From contig JAIUOO010000020.1 of assembly GCA_020161695.1 (NCBI GenBank), positions 1 to 64,000 on the forward strand: a DNA stretch of 64,000 bases, read 5' to 3'. Below the pieces are notes generated by a model. That model ran no database searches and was not told the origin of the DNA. It worked only from the letters and a program-made list of their open reading frames with translations. A program made the translations under genes and the position numbers. Below, in pieces: positions 43,033 through 51,156 of this stretch (its first letter is position 1; every line of letters starts with the position of its first letter). This stretch comes from Pseudomonadota bacterium (GTDB lineage Bacteria; Pseudomonadota; Alphaproteobacteria; Rhizobiales; Phreatobacteraceae).

Positions 43033-44289
43033 TCACGCCGAGCGGAACACGCACTTGTTCTCTTCCTCGGTCGCCGCGATCACCTCGAGGCTCTCGTTCG
43101 GCCCCGGCACCGGGGGCGAGGAGGAGAAGATGTCCCACTGGTTCTTCACCTGCGCCTGAGGCAGCGCGGTGATGGCGTACATCTCGGTCATCATCTGATG
43201 GTCGCGGGCGCGGAAGTAGCTTTCACGCGACTTCAGCACGTCGAACTTCGCGCCCTTCTCGAAATGCTCGACGATCTTGGTCGGATCGGTCGAGCGCGTC
43301 TCGGCCATCGACTGGGCGATGATCTTGAGCGAGCAGTACTCGCCCCAGGCCTGGTTCTCCGGCGGCCGGCGGTGCTTGGCGTTGAAGGCGGCGACGAATT
43401 TCTTCGAGTTCGGCGTGTCGACGAGATGATGCCAGAGAGCCGGCCAGATGCCGCCGAAATTGCCGGGGCCCGCGCCCCAGGCGAGCGCCGTGTCGAAGCC
43501 GAAGCCGGCGACCGGGAAGGTCAGGCCGAACTCGGCATATTGCTTGAGGAAGTTGGTGATCTGCGTTCCCGCGAGGTTGAGGATCACCACGTCCGGGCGC
43601 GCCTGCCTGATCTTCAGCAGGAAGGGCGAGAAGTCGGCAAGATCGGTCGGGATCAGGTCGTCGCCGGCATGGTTGGCGTTGTTGCCGGCCATGAAGCGTT
43701 TGGCGACGTTGAGGAGGTCGTGGCCGAAGGCATAGTCAGCCGTCAGCGAATACCACTTCTTGCCGGTGACGAGGCCGTTGGCGACCAGCGAGCGACCCAC
43801 CGCCTTCACATACATCGAGTTCTGCGCCTCGATGTGGAACATGTAGCGCTGGCAGTCCGAGCCGCGCAGCGCGTCCGAGTTCGCGCCCGTGTTGATGAAC
43901 AGCACCTTCTCGCGCTGCACGACCTGCGCGATGGCGAGCGCGGAGGCTGACGAGATTTCGCCGATCAGCGCCGAGATCTTGTCGCGCTGGATCAGGCGCT
44001 CGGCCTTGGCGGAGGCCTGCTGCGGATTGGGGCTGTCGTCGTAGATGACCTCGATCTTGCGGCCGTTGACGCCGCCGGCGGCGTTCACTTCCTCCACCGC
44101 CAGCTGCATGGCCTGGACGGCGTATTCGCCCAAGGGGCCGAGGAAGCCGGTGCGCGGCGTGATATGGCCGAGCTTGATGGCCTCGGACTGCGCGTAGCTG
44201 ATCGCCGGAGCGCCGAGCGTGCCGAGGGCGGCCGCGCCCGCGGAGGCCTTGAGAATCGTGCGGCGTGAAAGGCTCGTGTCGAGCGGCAT
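43033..44289 (-). CDS. Branched-chain amino acid-type ABC transporter substrate-binding protein
   Basis: 418 residues from the ATG at 44289, with GGAGA 5 bases upstream. SRRTILKASAGAAALGTLG is a twin-arginine signal. IKLGHITPRTGFLGPLGEYAVQAMQLAVEEVNAAGG and ALIGEISSASALAIAQVV are the Leu/Ile/Val-binding fold. Ligands in this family range from amino acids to amides and aromatic acids. It heads the operon with LivH and LivMGF and is divergent from a GntR regulator. Confidence 0.92.
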   Translation of the reverse strand: MPLDTSLSRRTILKASAGAAALGTLGAPAISYAQSEAIKLGHITPRTGFLGPLGEYAVQAMQLAVEEVNAAGGVNGRKIEVIYDDSPNPQQASAKAERLIQRDKISALIGEISSASALAIAQVVQREKVLFINTGANSDALRGSDCQRYMFHIEAQNSMYVKAVGRSLVANGLVTGKKWYSLTADYAFGHDLLNVAKRFMAGNNANHAGDDLIPTDLADFSPFLLKIRQARPDVVILNLAGTQITNFLKQYAEFGLTFPVAGFGFDTALAWGAGPGNFGGIWPALWHHLVDTPNSKKFVAAFNAKHRRPPENQAWGEYCSLKIIAQSMAETRSTDPTKIVEHFEKGAKFDVLKSRESYFRARDHQMMTEMYAITALPQAQVKNQWDIFSSSPPVPGPNESLEVIAATEEENKCVFRSA

Positions 44290-44375
44290 GGGACGTCTCC
44301 TTTGCGTTTCCACCTGTTCATCTGCGGAGTGGTTGTTCCCCTCTCGCAGCCGGCGGCCATGCGGCTTGCCGTGAT

Positions 44376-44387
44376 CTGTGATCACAG
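44376..44387. promoter_or_regulatory. Perfect 12-bp palindrome, probable GntR operator
   Basis: CTGTGATCACAG is an exact palindrome between the divergent transporter and GntR genes, 87 bases before one start and 59 before the other. A second TGATC lies just upstream at 44372. Length and symmetry fit an operator of FCD-type GntR regulators; a CRP-like site is an alternative. Confidence 0.6.
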
Positions 44388-44445
44388 TTATGGTTTCTCA
44401 AACGGCTGGCTTTGTCCAGCCCCTCCACGGAAACGCCTGCAGATT

Positions 44446-45159
44446 ATGAGCGTCGCCGAAGCCCTCACCGCCCTTGGCCCCTTGGAGCGCGAGACCCTCG
44501 GCGACAAGGTCTACGGCCAGTTGCGCGAGCTCCTGATGGAGGGCCGTCTCGCGCCGGGCGACAAGCTGTCCCTGCGCGGCACTGCGGAGGCGCTCGGCGT
44601 GTCCATGATGCCGGTGCGCGAGGCGGTCAGCCGCCTCGTTGCCGACCGGGCGCTGGAGGTGGCGCCGAACCGCGCCGTGCGCGTGCCCATTCTCACGATT
44701 GGCCAGTTCAGCGAACTCACGACCGTGCGGATCGAGCTCGAGGGCTTTGCCGCCGAGCGCGCCGCCGCTTCCGCCTCTGCCGCCGATATCGCCCGCATTG
44801 GGGAGTCCGAGGCGGCGTTCCGGGGCTTGAGCATGGTCAAGCGGCCCGACCTCGCCGAGGCGGTGCGCCTCAACAAGGACCTGCATTTCGCCATCTATGC
44901 CGCGACCGGCCTGCCGACCCTGGTCGAGATCATCGGCGGCCTCTGGCTGAAGGCCGGGCCGATCCTCAATCTCGACCTCGGCGCCAATCCCGATAGGTTC
45001 GCCACCGGCGGTGCCGTGCGCTTCCATGCCGAGGCGCTGGCGGCGATAAGGGCCGGCAACGGCGAGGGCGCACGGGCCGCCATCGCCGCCGACATCCGGG
45101 GCGCCGCCGACTTCATCATCGCCCGCGGCGGCCTTGCCGCCGACGTGGCTGCGGACTGA
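44446..45159 (+). CDS. GntR family transcriptional regulator (FCD domain)
   Basis: 237 residues from the ATG at 44446. The winged helix is VYGQLRELLMEGRLAPGDKLSLRGTAEALGVSMMPVREAVSRLVADRAL in outline. The FCD effector domain follows, with LNKDLHFAIYAATG and FHAEALAAIRAGNGEGA. It is divergent from the Liv-type transporter and 28 bases upstream of an SDR gene, so it may regulate both. Confidence 0.9.
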   Translation: MSVAEALTALGPLERETLGDKVYGQLRELLMEGRLAPGDKLSLRGTAEALGVSMMPVREAVSRLVADRALEVAPNRAVRVPILTIGQFSELTTVRIELEGFAAERAAASASAADIARIGESEAAFRGLSMVKRPDLAEAVRLNKDLHFAIYAATGLPTLVEIIGGLWLKAGPILNLDLGANPDRFATGGAVRFHAEALAAIRAGNGEGARAAIAADIRGAADFIIARGGLAADVAAD

Positions 45160-45187
45160 CACCAACAAGCATCAGGGAGAGCATTCC

Positions 45188-45964
45188 ATGGATCTCGGCA
45201 TCAAGGGCCTGCGCGTGCTGGTCACGGCGGGCGCCAACGGCATCGGCCGCGAGGTTGCCCGCGCCTTCGCGGAGGAGGGGGCGAAGGTCCATGTCTGCGA
45301 CGTCGACCGCGAGGCCATCAACGAGCTCGCCCGCACCGACCCAGGCATCTGGTCCAGCCCCTGCGACGTGTCGAACCGGGCCGAGGTGAAAGCCCTGTTC
45401 GACACCGCCATCGATCGCCTCGGCGGCCTCGACGTGCTGGTCAACAATGCCGGCATTGCCGGGCCGACCGGTCGTGTCGAGGAGATCAACCCGGAAGACT
45501 GGGACCGCTGCATCGACATCTGCCTGACCAGCCAGTTCAACTGCGCGCGCCTCGCCGTGCCGCATCTGAAGCAGAGCGACAACGCCTCGATCATCAACCT
45601 CGCCTCGGTGGCCGGGCGCTTCGGCTTCGCGCTGCGCACGCCCTATTCGGCCGCGAAATGGGGCGTCATCGGCTTCACCAAGTCGTTGGCCGTCGAACTC
45701 GGCGAGTTCGGCATCCGCGCCAATGCCATCCTGCCGGGGCTGGTCGAGGGCGACCGGATCCGCCGCGTTCTGGAGGCCAAGGCCCAGTCGCGCGGCGTCG
45801 CTTTCCGCGAGATCGAACAGCAGGCCGTGGCCAATACCTCGCTGAAGACCTTCGTCACGGCGCGGCAGCTTGCGGACCAGATGCTGTTCCTTGCCTCGCC
45901 GAAGGGGCGAACCATCTCCGGGCAGGCGATCTCCATCGACGGCGACATGCAGATGCTGACCTGA
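45188..45964 (+). CDS. SDR family oxidoreductase
   Basis: 258 residues from the ATG at 45188, with GGGAGA 7 bases upstream. VTAGANGIGREVA is a slightly unusual cofactor loop with Ala in place of the first Gly. NNAG is present, and NLASVAG with YSAAKWG gives the active site. It follows the GntR gene by 28 bases, a likely operon. It probably oxidises a hydroxy acid or alcohol imported by the neighbouring Liv system. Confidence 0.88.
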   Translation: MDLGIKGLRVLVTAGANGIGREVARAFAEEGAKVHVCDVDREAINELARTDPGIWSSPCDVSNRAEVKALFDTAIDRLGGLDVLVNNAGIAGPTGRVEEINPEDWDRCIDICLTSQFNCARLAVPHLKQSDNASIINLASVAGRFGFALRTPYSAAKWGVIGFTKSLAVELGEFGIRANAILPGLVEGDRIRRVLEAKAQSRGVAFREIEQQAVANTSLKTFVTARQLADQMLFLASPKGRTISGQAISIDGDMQMLT

Positions 45965-46003
45965 CGGCTTGTTGGCGGCCCGCGAACATGCGACGCAGCC
46001 GGC

Positions 46004-46843
46004 GTGACCGTCATCGCGCACCTGTCCGACCTGCACCTGTCGCCGGTGCCGTTCCCCGCGGAATGGCCCTGGCGGCTGAAGCCGGTCCTCGGCTGGATCA
46101 ACTGGAAGCGCCAGCCGGGCGCCCATGACGACGCCATCTGGGAGAAGACGGCGGCGGCGGTGCTCGCCGCCTCGCCCGATTTCACGGCGGTCACCGGCGA
46201 CCTGATCGAGCTCGGCCTGTCGTCGGAATATGCGCGCGCGGCGACTGCATTGGCTCGTCTGGGCGATCCCGAAATTGTCTCGTGGGCCCCGGGCAATCAC
46301 GATGCCTATACGAGCGATACGACGGCCCGCATTCGCGAGCACCTGTTCCGCTGGCTCGGTCCGGCTCAAGCCTCCGGTGACCTGCGCACCCATTTTCCGC
46401 GCCTCGACCTCGTGGGTCGCGCGGCGGTGATCACCCTTTGCTCCGGCGCGCCGACATGGACCTTCTCGGCCGAAGGAGTAGTCGGGCCGGCACAGCTCGC
46501 CCGGCTTGACGCCATGCTCGCCGGCATCGACCGGGCGACACACCTGCCGGTCATCGCGATCCATCACCCGCCAGTCGCAGAGGGCCTGTCGCGGCTGAAG
46601 CGCCTGCGCGACGGCGAGCCGCTGCTACATGTCCTTGCCCGTCACCGCTGTCCGCTCGTCCTGCACGGCCATCTTCATGAGGCGCGCCGTCAGGAGTGGG
46701 AGGCTGTCGGCCACCGCATCGCGCTCGTCGGCGTCCCCTCCGCCTCGGCCACCGGCCGCGATGGCGAGGAAGGGCCGGCCTTCAATCTGGTCACCATCGC
46801 GCCGGACCTGACATGGCAAGTCGAAACCCGCGCGGTGACCTGA
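46004..46843 (+). CDS. Metallophosphoesterase (calcineurin-like)
   Basis: 279 residues from a GTG at 46004. The metal motifs are complete: HLSDLHLSP, TGDLIELG, APGNHDAY, HHPP and LHGHLHEAR. The class includes cyclic nucleotide phosphodiesterases and nucleotide pyrophosphatases of the Icc type. No signal peptide. It sits between the SDR and an FAD enzyme, but a pathway link is not evident. Confidence 0.88.
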   Translation: MTVIAHLSDLHLSPVPFPAEWPWRLKPVLGWINWKRQPGAHDDAIWEKTAAAVLAASPDFTAVTGDLIELGLSSEYARAATALARLGDPEIVSWAPGNHDAYTSDTTARIREHLFRWLGPAQASGDLRTHFPRLDLVGRAAVITLCSGAPTWTFSAEGVVGPAQLARLDAMLAGIDRATHLPVIAIHHPPVAEGLSRLKRLRDGEPLLHVLARHRCPLVLHGHLHEARRQEWEAVGHRIALVGVPSASATGRDGEEGPAFNLVTIAPDLTWQVETRAVT

Positions 46844-46905
46844 CACCGCCTTGCGGGGCTGGCCTGCGCCGTGCCGGTTGGAATCTCGCCGGCTTGGTGT
46901 CTTGA

Positions 46906-48336
46906 ATGTCGGCCCCTTCCGAAGCTCTACCCAAGATCGCCCCGATGAACGCGCCCGCCGCCTCGAACATCAAGCCCGCTTTGCTGGAGGCGCTGCAGGC
47001 GCTCGTCGGCAACCGCGTCACCACCTCCGAGTCGGATCGGGCGCAGCACGGACGCGACGAGTCGCGCCATCCCGCCCATCTGCCGGATGCTGTCTGTCGT
47101 GCGCTCTCGACCGAGGAGGTCTCGGCCATCGTCAGGCTGTGCAACGCGCATGACACGCCGGTTGTCGCCTATGGCGCGGGCTCCTCGCTGGAAGGTGCGC
47201 TGATCCCGGTCAAGGGCGGCGTCTCGCTCGACCTCACAGGCATGAATCAGATCCTCAGCGTCCGCGCCGAAGACCTTGACGCCACTGTGCAAGCCGGTGT
47301 GACGCGCAAGACGCTGAACGCGCACCTGCGCGATACCGGCCTGTTCTTCCCGATCGATCCCGGGGCCGACGCGACCATCGGCGGCATGGCCGCGACCCGC
47401 GCCTCCGGCACCAACGCGGTGCGCTACGGCACCATGCGCGAGAACGTCGTCAGCCTCACCGTGGTTCTGGCCGACGGGCGCGTCATCCGCACCCGCTCGC
47501 GCGCCAAGAAGTCGTCGGCGGGCTACGACCTCACCGGCCTCTTCGTGGGACAGGAGGGCACGCTCGGCATCATCACCGAGGTGACTGTTCGCCTCTACGG
47601 CATTCCCGAGGTCATGGCGGCCGCCATCTGCGCCTTTCCGAGCGTCGAGGCCGCCGTCGATACCGTCATCCAGACCATCCAGATGGGCCTGCCGATCTCG
47701 CGGGTGGAACTGCTCGACGACAACGCCATCCTCGCGGTCAATGGCTATTCCAAGCTCGGCCTGCCGGTGACGCCGACTCTGTTCTTCGAGTTCGCCGGCA
47801 GCCAGTCGGCGGTCGAGGAACAGGCGGCCATCGTCGAGGAACTCGCCAAGGGCGAGGGCGCGACCAACTGGAAATGGTCGACCGATGCCGACGAGCGGGC
47901 GAAGCTCTGGCAGGCCCGCCACGACATCCATTGGGCGATCCGGGCGCTGCGGCCGGGCGCCAAGGGCTTCGGCACCGATGTCTGCGTACCGATCTCGGCG
48001 CTCGCCGATGTCATCCGCGCGGTGCGTCAGGACACTTCCCAGCGCACCTTCGGCACGACCCTCGTCGGCCATGTCGGCGACGGCAACTTCCATCTCGGCA
48101 TGCAGATCGACCCGGACGACCCGGACGAGTGGAAGCAGGCGAACGAGATCAACGACCGCATGGTGCGCCACGCCATTTCGCTCGGCGGCACCTGCACCGG
48201 CGAGCATGGCGTCGGCATCGGCAAGATGAAGTTCATGCGCGAGGAGCACGGCGAGGCCGTGGACGTGATGCACATGATCAAGGCTGCGCTCGACCCCAAG
48301 GGCATCCTCAACCCTGGAAAGGTGCTTCCGGCGTGA
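46906..48336 (+). CDS. FAD-binding oxidase, D-lactate dehydrogenase/GlcD-like
   Basis: 476 residues. PVVAYGAGSSLEGALIPVKGGVSLDL is the PCMH-type FAD domain. PGADATIGGMAATRASGTNAVRYGTMRENV and GYDLTGLFVGQEGTLGIITEVTVRL follow. The C-terminal domain has GHVGDGNFHLGMQ and GGTCTGEHGVGIGKM with metal-binding His. These enzymes oxidise D-lactate or D-2-hydroxy acids and pass electrons to cytochrome or quinone. The next gene starts inside its stop codon. Confidence 0.9.
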   Translation: MSAPSEALPKIAPMNAPAASNIKPALLEALQALVGNRVTTSESDRAQHGRDESRHPAHLPDAVCRALSTEEVSAIVRLCNAHDTPVVAYGAGSSLEGALIPVKGGVSLDLTGMNQILSVRAEDLDATVQAGVTRKTLNAHLRDTGLFFPIDPGADATIGGMAATRASGTNAVRYGTMRENVVSLTVVLADGRVIRTRSRAKKSSAGYDLTGLFVGQEGTLGIITEVTVRLYGIPEVMAAAICAFPSVEAAVDTVIQTIQMGLPISRVELLDDNAILAVNGYSKLGLPVTPTLFFEFAGSQSAVEEQAAIVEELAKGEGATNWKWSTDADERAKLWQARHDIHWAIRALRPGAKGFGTDVCVPISALADVIRAVRQDTSQRTFGTTLVGHVGDGNFHLGMQIDPDDPDEWKQANEINDRMVRHAISLGGTCTGEHGVGIGKMKFMREEHGEAVDVMHMIKAALDPKGILNPGKVLPA

Positions 48337-49493
48337 GCGACGGTCTGGCTTTCAGCGACTTCACCACCGAATCCCTCCTCGAAACCGTCCGGCAGTGGGT
48401 CGCGATCGAGAGCCCCACCCAGGACGTCGCCGGCGTCAACCGCATGGCCGATCACGCGGAGGACCTGCTCGTCGCAGCCGGTGCGGCCATCGAGCGCATC
48501 CCCGGCACGGACGGCTATGGCGACATCCTGATCGGCCGCATCGCGGGCGAGGAGGAGGGACCGGGCATCCTCGTGCTCGGCCATATCGACACGGTCCATC
48601 CGGTCGGCACGCTGGCGGGGCCGCTGCCCTGGCGCGTCGAGAACGGCCGCGCCTACGGGCCGGGCATCTACGACATGAAGGGCGGCAATGCCATGGCCGT
48701 GGCGGCGCTGACCCACCTGCACGCCACGGGCAAGCGTCCGCGCCTGCCGGTCTCGGTCATGTTCATCCCCGACGAGGAGGTCGGCAGCCCGTTCTCGCGT
48801 CCGCACATCGAGGCGGAGGCGAAGCGCCACGCCATCGTGCTGGTGGCCGAGCCCTCGGGCGAGGGCGGCAAGCTCACCGTCGGCCGCCACGGCATCGCCC
48901 GCTACTATCTGGAGACGACCGGCAAACCCGCCCACGCCGGCGCCTATCACGCGCGCGGGCGCAGCGCGATCCGCGAGATGGCCCGGCAGGTGCTGGCCGT
49001 CGAGGCCATGACCGACTACAGCCGCACCATCACCCTGAACGTCGGCACGATTTCCGGCGGCACCCACGAGAACATGGTGCCGATCTCGTCGCGCGCCTGC
49101 GTCTACGTGCTGGTGCCGACCGCCGAGGCCGAGGCCGAGGTGCGGGGCAGGCTGCTGGCGCTCCAGCCGCACGACCCCGACGTGAAGCTCGACGTGACGC
49201 TCGGCCTCTACCGGCCCTCCTACGCCAAGACACCGGCCATCCAGCGGCTATATGATCACGCCGCCGCGCTGTTGAAGGGTTCGGAGTGGCCGGCCGCCGG
49301 CGAGCGCATTGCCGGCGGCGGTTCGGACGGCAATTTCACCGGAGCTCTGGGCGTGCCGACCCTCGACGGGCTTGGCGTCATCGGCGACGGGCCGCATACG
49401 CATTACGAACACATCGAGATTTCGTGCCTCGTGCCGCGCACGCGCCTGTGGGCGCGCCTGTTCGAGACCCTGTCGCGCGATCTCGTGGCCTGA
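48333..49493 (+). CDS. M20 family metallopeptidase (carboxypeptidase G2-like)
   Basis: 386 residues from a GTG at 48333 that overlaps the previous stop as GTGA. GHIDTVHPVG, GPGIYDMKGGNAMAVAAL, PDEEVGSP and the C-terminal HYEHIE supply the two-metal site and the catalytic Glu. The dimerisation domain around RHGIARYYLETTGKPAHAG is typical of glutamate carboxypeptidase. Coupled translation with the FAD enzyme suggests that release of an acyl or amino acid unit and its oxidation occur together. Confidence 0.9.
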   Translation: MSDGLAFSDFTTESLLETVRQWVAIESPTQDVAGVNRMADHAEDLLVAAGAAIERIPGTDGYGDILIGRIAGEEEGPGILVLGHIDTVHPVGTLAGPLPWRVENGRAYGPGIYDMKGGNAMAVAALTHLHATGKRPRLPVSVMFIPDEEVGSPFSRPHIEAEAKRHAIVLVAEPSGEGGKLTVGRHGIARYYLETTGKPAHAGAYHARGRSAIREMARQVLAVEAMTDYSRTITLNVGTISGGTHENMVPISSRACVYVLVPTAEAEAEVRGRLLALQPHDPDVKLDVTLGLYRPSYAKTPAIQRLYDHAAALLKGSEWPAAGERIAGGGSDGNFTGALGVPTLDGLGVIGDGPHTHYEHIEISCLVPRTRLWARLFETLSRDLVA

Positions 49494-49644
49494 CATTCCC
49501 TGCAGCCCATCTTCACGCGCGTCTCACAGCGCATCAACGACGCGTGAGCGTGCAACGGCAGCCCTCCGTCCTGCGTATCCGCTTCCAGAAGCACGACCGT
49601 GCTTCGGTGCCGGAAGGCACGGCAACAGACCACGGAGAGACGCC

Positions 49645-49896
49645 ATGAACAGGATCATTCTCGCCGCCGCGCTCGGCCTCGCCTTGTCCGCTCCGGCCCT
49701 TGCCGAAGACGGCTCCGCCGGCTTCACCGTGACCCCCGGCGTCGCGGGCGTCGATCAGGCCGCGACCATGGGCCACGGCGCGACCATGCGCCGCCACCGG
49801 GCCGTCCGCCCGATCTTCGGGACCTCGGCGGCGGTGCCGCGGGTCGATATCGAACAGGTTCCCTCGAGCGCCTTCGGCGGGGCCAGCGGCATGTGA
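49645..49896 (+). CDS. Small secreted hypothetical protein
   Basis: 83 residues from the ATG at 49645, with GGAGA 6 bases upstream. The signal peptide MNRIILAAALGLALSAPALA is clear. The mature part of about 63 residues has a Met/His stretch (ATMGHGATMRRHR) and no Cys. No family recognised. A hairpin terminator follows its stop. Confidence 0.7.
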   Translation: MNRIILAAALGLALSAPALAEDGSAGFTVTPGVAGVDQAATMGHGATMRRHRAVRPIFGTSAAVPRVDIEQVPSSAFGGASGM

Positions 49897-49910
49897 TCGC
49901 CGGACATCGG

Positions 49911-49932
49911 CGCCGGAGCTTCGGCTCCGGCG
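49911..49932. terminator. Convergent terminator with UUCG loop
   Basis: CGCCGGAGC, loop TTCG, GCTCCGGCG: a perfect 9-bp stem capped by the stable UUCG tetraloop. It lies 14 bases after one stop and 21 before the other, between convergent genes. Confidence 0.75.
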
Positions 49933-49953
49933 TCGCCGGCCGTCCGCTGCCGG

Positions 49954-50475
49954 TCAGGCAACCGAGGCAGCCAGCCGCGCCTGAGCCCACCAGCCGTCGA
50001 CCGCCGCGCGGTCGCAGGCTAGCTTCACATCCATTCCGCCCGCGAATGCGTCCCAGGCCGCCGTGAAGCGCCTGGGGACGCCGACGACCAGCGGCAGGCC
50101 GGCTGCCACGGCGGCGCCGATTTCCGCGACCAGTCCGCCGCCCTCGGCTTCCATGCGCCCGAACTTGTTGATCAGCACGGCATCGACCGGCCGGCCGATC
50201 GCCTCCCTGACCGCAGCCGCGGCTTCGGCGAGGCCGGTGGGATCGAGCCGGCAGGCGCCGACGCTGCCCGCGCCGAGATCCTGGCAGATCGAGATGCGCC
50301 GGCCGGACCCCAGCACTTCCAGTTCCATGTCGAGATCGGCGCAGCTGGCGCCCGCATTGATCTGCACGACGCCGGCGACCGAATGGCCACGCGCCATCCA
50401 GCCGTGCGCGACCTCGGCCAGAAGGCCGTCGCAATCGTCGTCGGGGCCGTAGATCACGGCTGCAATCAGGGACAT
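49954..50475 (-). CDS. DUF2478-domain protein
   Basis: 173 residues from the ATG at 50475, with GGAAG 5 bases upstream. LIAAVIYGPDDDCDGLLAEVAHGW, VAGVVQINAG and VLINKFGRMEAEGGGLVAEIGAAV are the DUF2478 blocks. The family resembles a P-loop-derived fold and is often found near molybdenum transport genes. No such gene is here. Its role is unknown. Confidence 0.8.
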   Translation of the reverse strand: MSLIAAVIYGPDDDCDGLLAEVAHGWMARGHSVAGVVQINAGASCADLDMELEVLGSGRRISICQDLGAGSVGACRLDPTGLAEAAAAVREAIGRPVDAVLINKFGRMEAEGGGLVAEIGAAVAAGLPLVVGVPRRFTAAWDAFAGGMDVKLACDRAAVDGWWAQARLAASVA

Positions 50476-50598
50476 TGGCGCTTCCTTGTCGCGGCCAAGA
50501 TGGGATGCCGGCCGCGTAACGTAAAGCCCGGTCGGGCGTCTCGGCACCGACACGGGACTCGTGTTTCAATGCGGAAGGAAGATTTTCGGGAGACCCGC

Positions 50599-50892
50599 AT
50601 GCTGAAGCCCGCCCTCCTCATCCTCTCGCTCGCCGCCGTCACCGCCGCCACATCCTTCCCGGCGGAGGCGCGGCACCGCCGCCATCATCACGGCACCATG
50701 CATGGCTGGTGCAGGGCGGATGCCGCGCAGATGATGGGCATTCGCCGCGCCGCCATCAGCCTGGAGCCGCGTGCCGCGCGCACTGCAGGCGGGCGCTACG
50801 AGCTGCGCGGTCTCGCCAGCCACGGCCGTTACGGCCAGCGCGCCTTCACCTGCCACTTCAACGCGCGCGGCGTGCTGCAGGGCGCGGTGTGA
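50599..50892 (+). CDS. Small secreted hypothetical protein
   Basis: 97 residues from the ATG at 50599, with GGGAG 7 bases upstream. The signal peptide ends near FPAEA. A basic/His-rich part (RHRRHHHGTMHGW) follows. Two Cys (WCRADA and FTCHF) may pair. The C-terminal RYELRGLASHGRYGQRAFTC resembles small periplasmic DUF-type domains, but I cannot name it. It converges on the TusA-like gene. Confidence 0.7.
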   Translation: MLKPALLILSLAAVTAATSFPAEARHRRHHHGTMHGWCRADAAQMMGIRRAAISLEPRAARTAGGRYELRGLASHGRYGQRAFTCHFNARGVLQGAV

Positions 50893-50898
50893 GGCGCC

Positions 50899-51156
50899 TC
50901 ACGCCTTCCTGATCCGGAACGACAGCACGCCGTCGGTACGCTCCTGACCCTCCAGCGCATCGCCTGTCTCGCGCACGAGATTGGGGATGTCGATGGCGGC
51001 CATCGGATCGGTGCAGTCCACGATCAGCAGAGCCCCGGCCGGCAGGCGGGTCAGGGCCTTGCGCGCCTTGAGCGCGGGCAGGGGGCATTTCAGCCCCTTG
51101 AGGTCGAGACGGGTTTCCCCAGCGGGCGAAGCGGCGTCGGTCATGGTCCCGCTCAC
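50899..51156 (-). CDS. TusA-family sulfur carrier protein
   Basis: 85 residues from the GTG at 51156; an ATG at 51144 is an alternative. The active Cys lies in LKGLKCPLPALKARKAL (Cys24 in the long form). DCTDPMAAIDIPNLVRETG is the second family block. TusA-like proteins carry persulfide sulfur in the cytoplasm. The long start overlaps the stop of the upstream mrp gene as GTGA, suggesting joint production with the iron-sulfur carrier. Confidence 0.88.
   Translation of the reverse strand: MSGTMTDAASPAGETRLDLKGLKCPLPALKARKALTRLPAGALLIVDCTDPMAAIDIPNLVRETGDALEGQERTDGVLSFRIRKA

Noticed and set aside
42856..43950. Plus-strand frame starting in the intergenic repeat
   Set aside because: It begins in a known non-coding repeat and continues antisense to the Liv binding protein.
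49911..49932. UUCG hairpin considered as part of a small RNA
   Set aside because: Its position between convergent stops is fully explained as a terminator.
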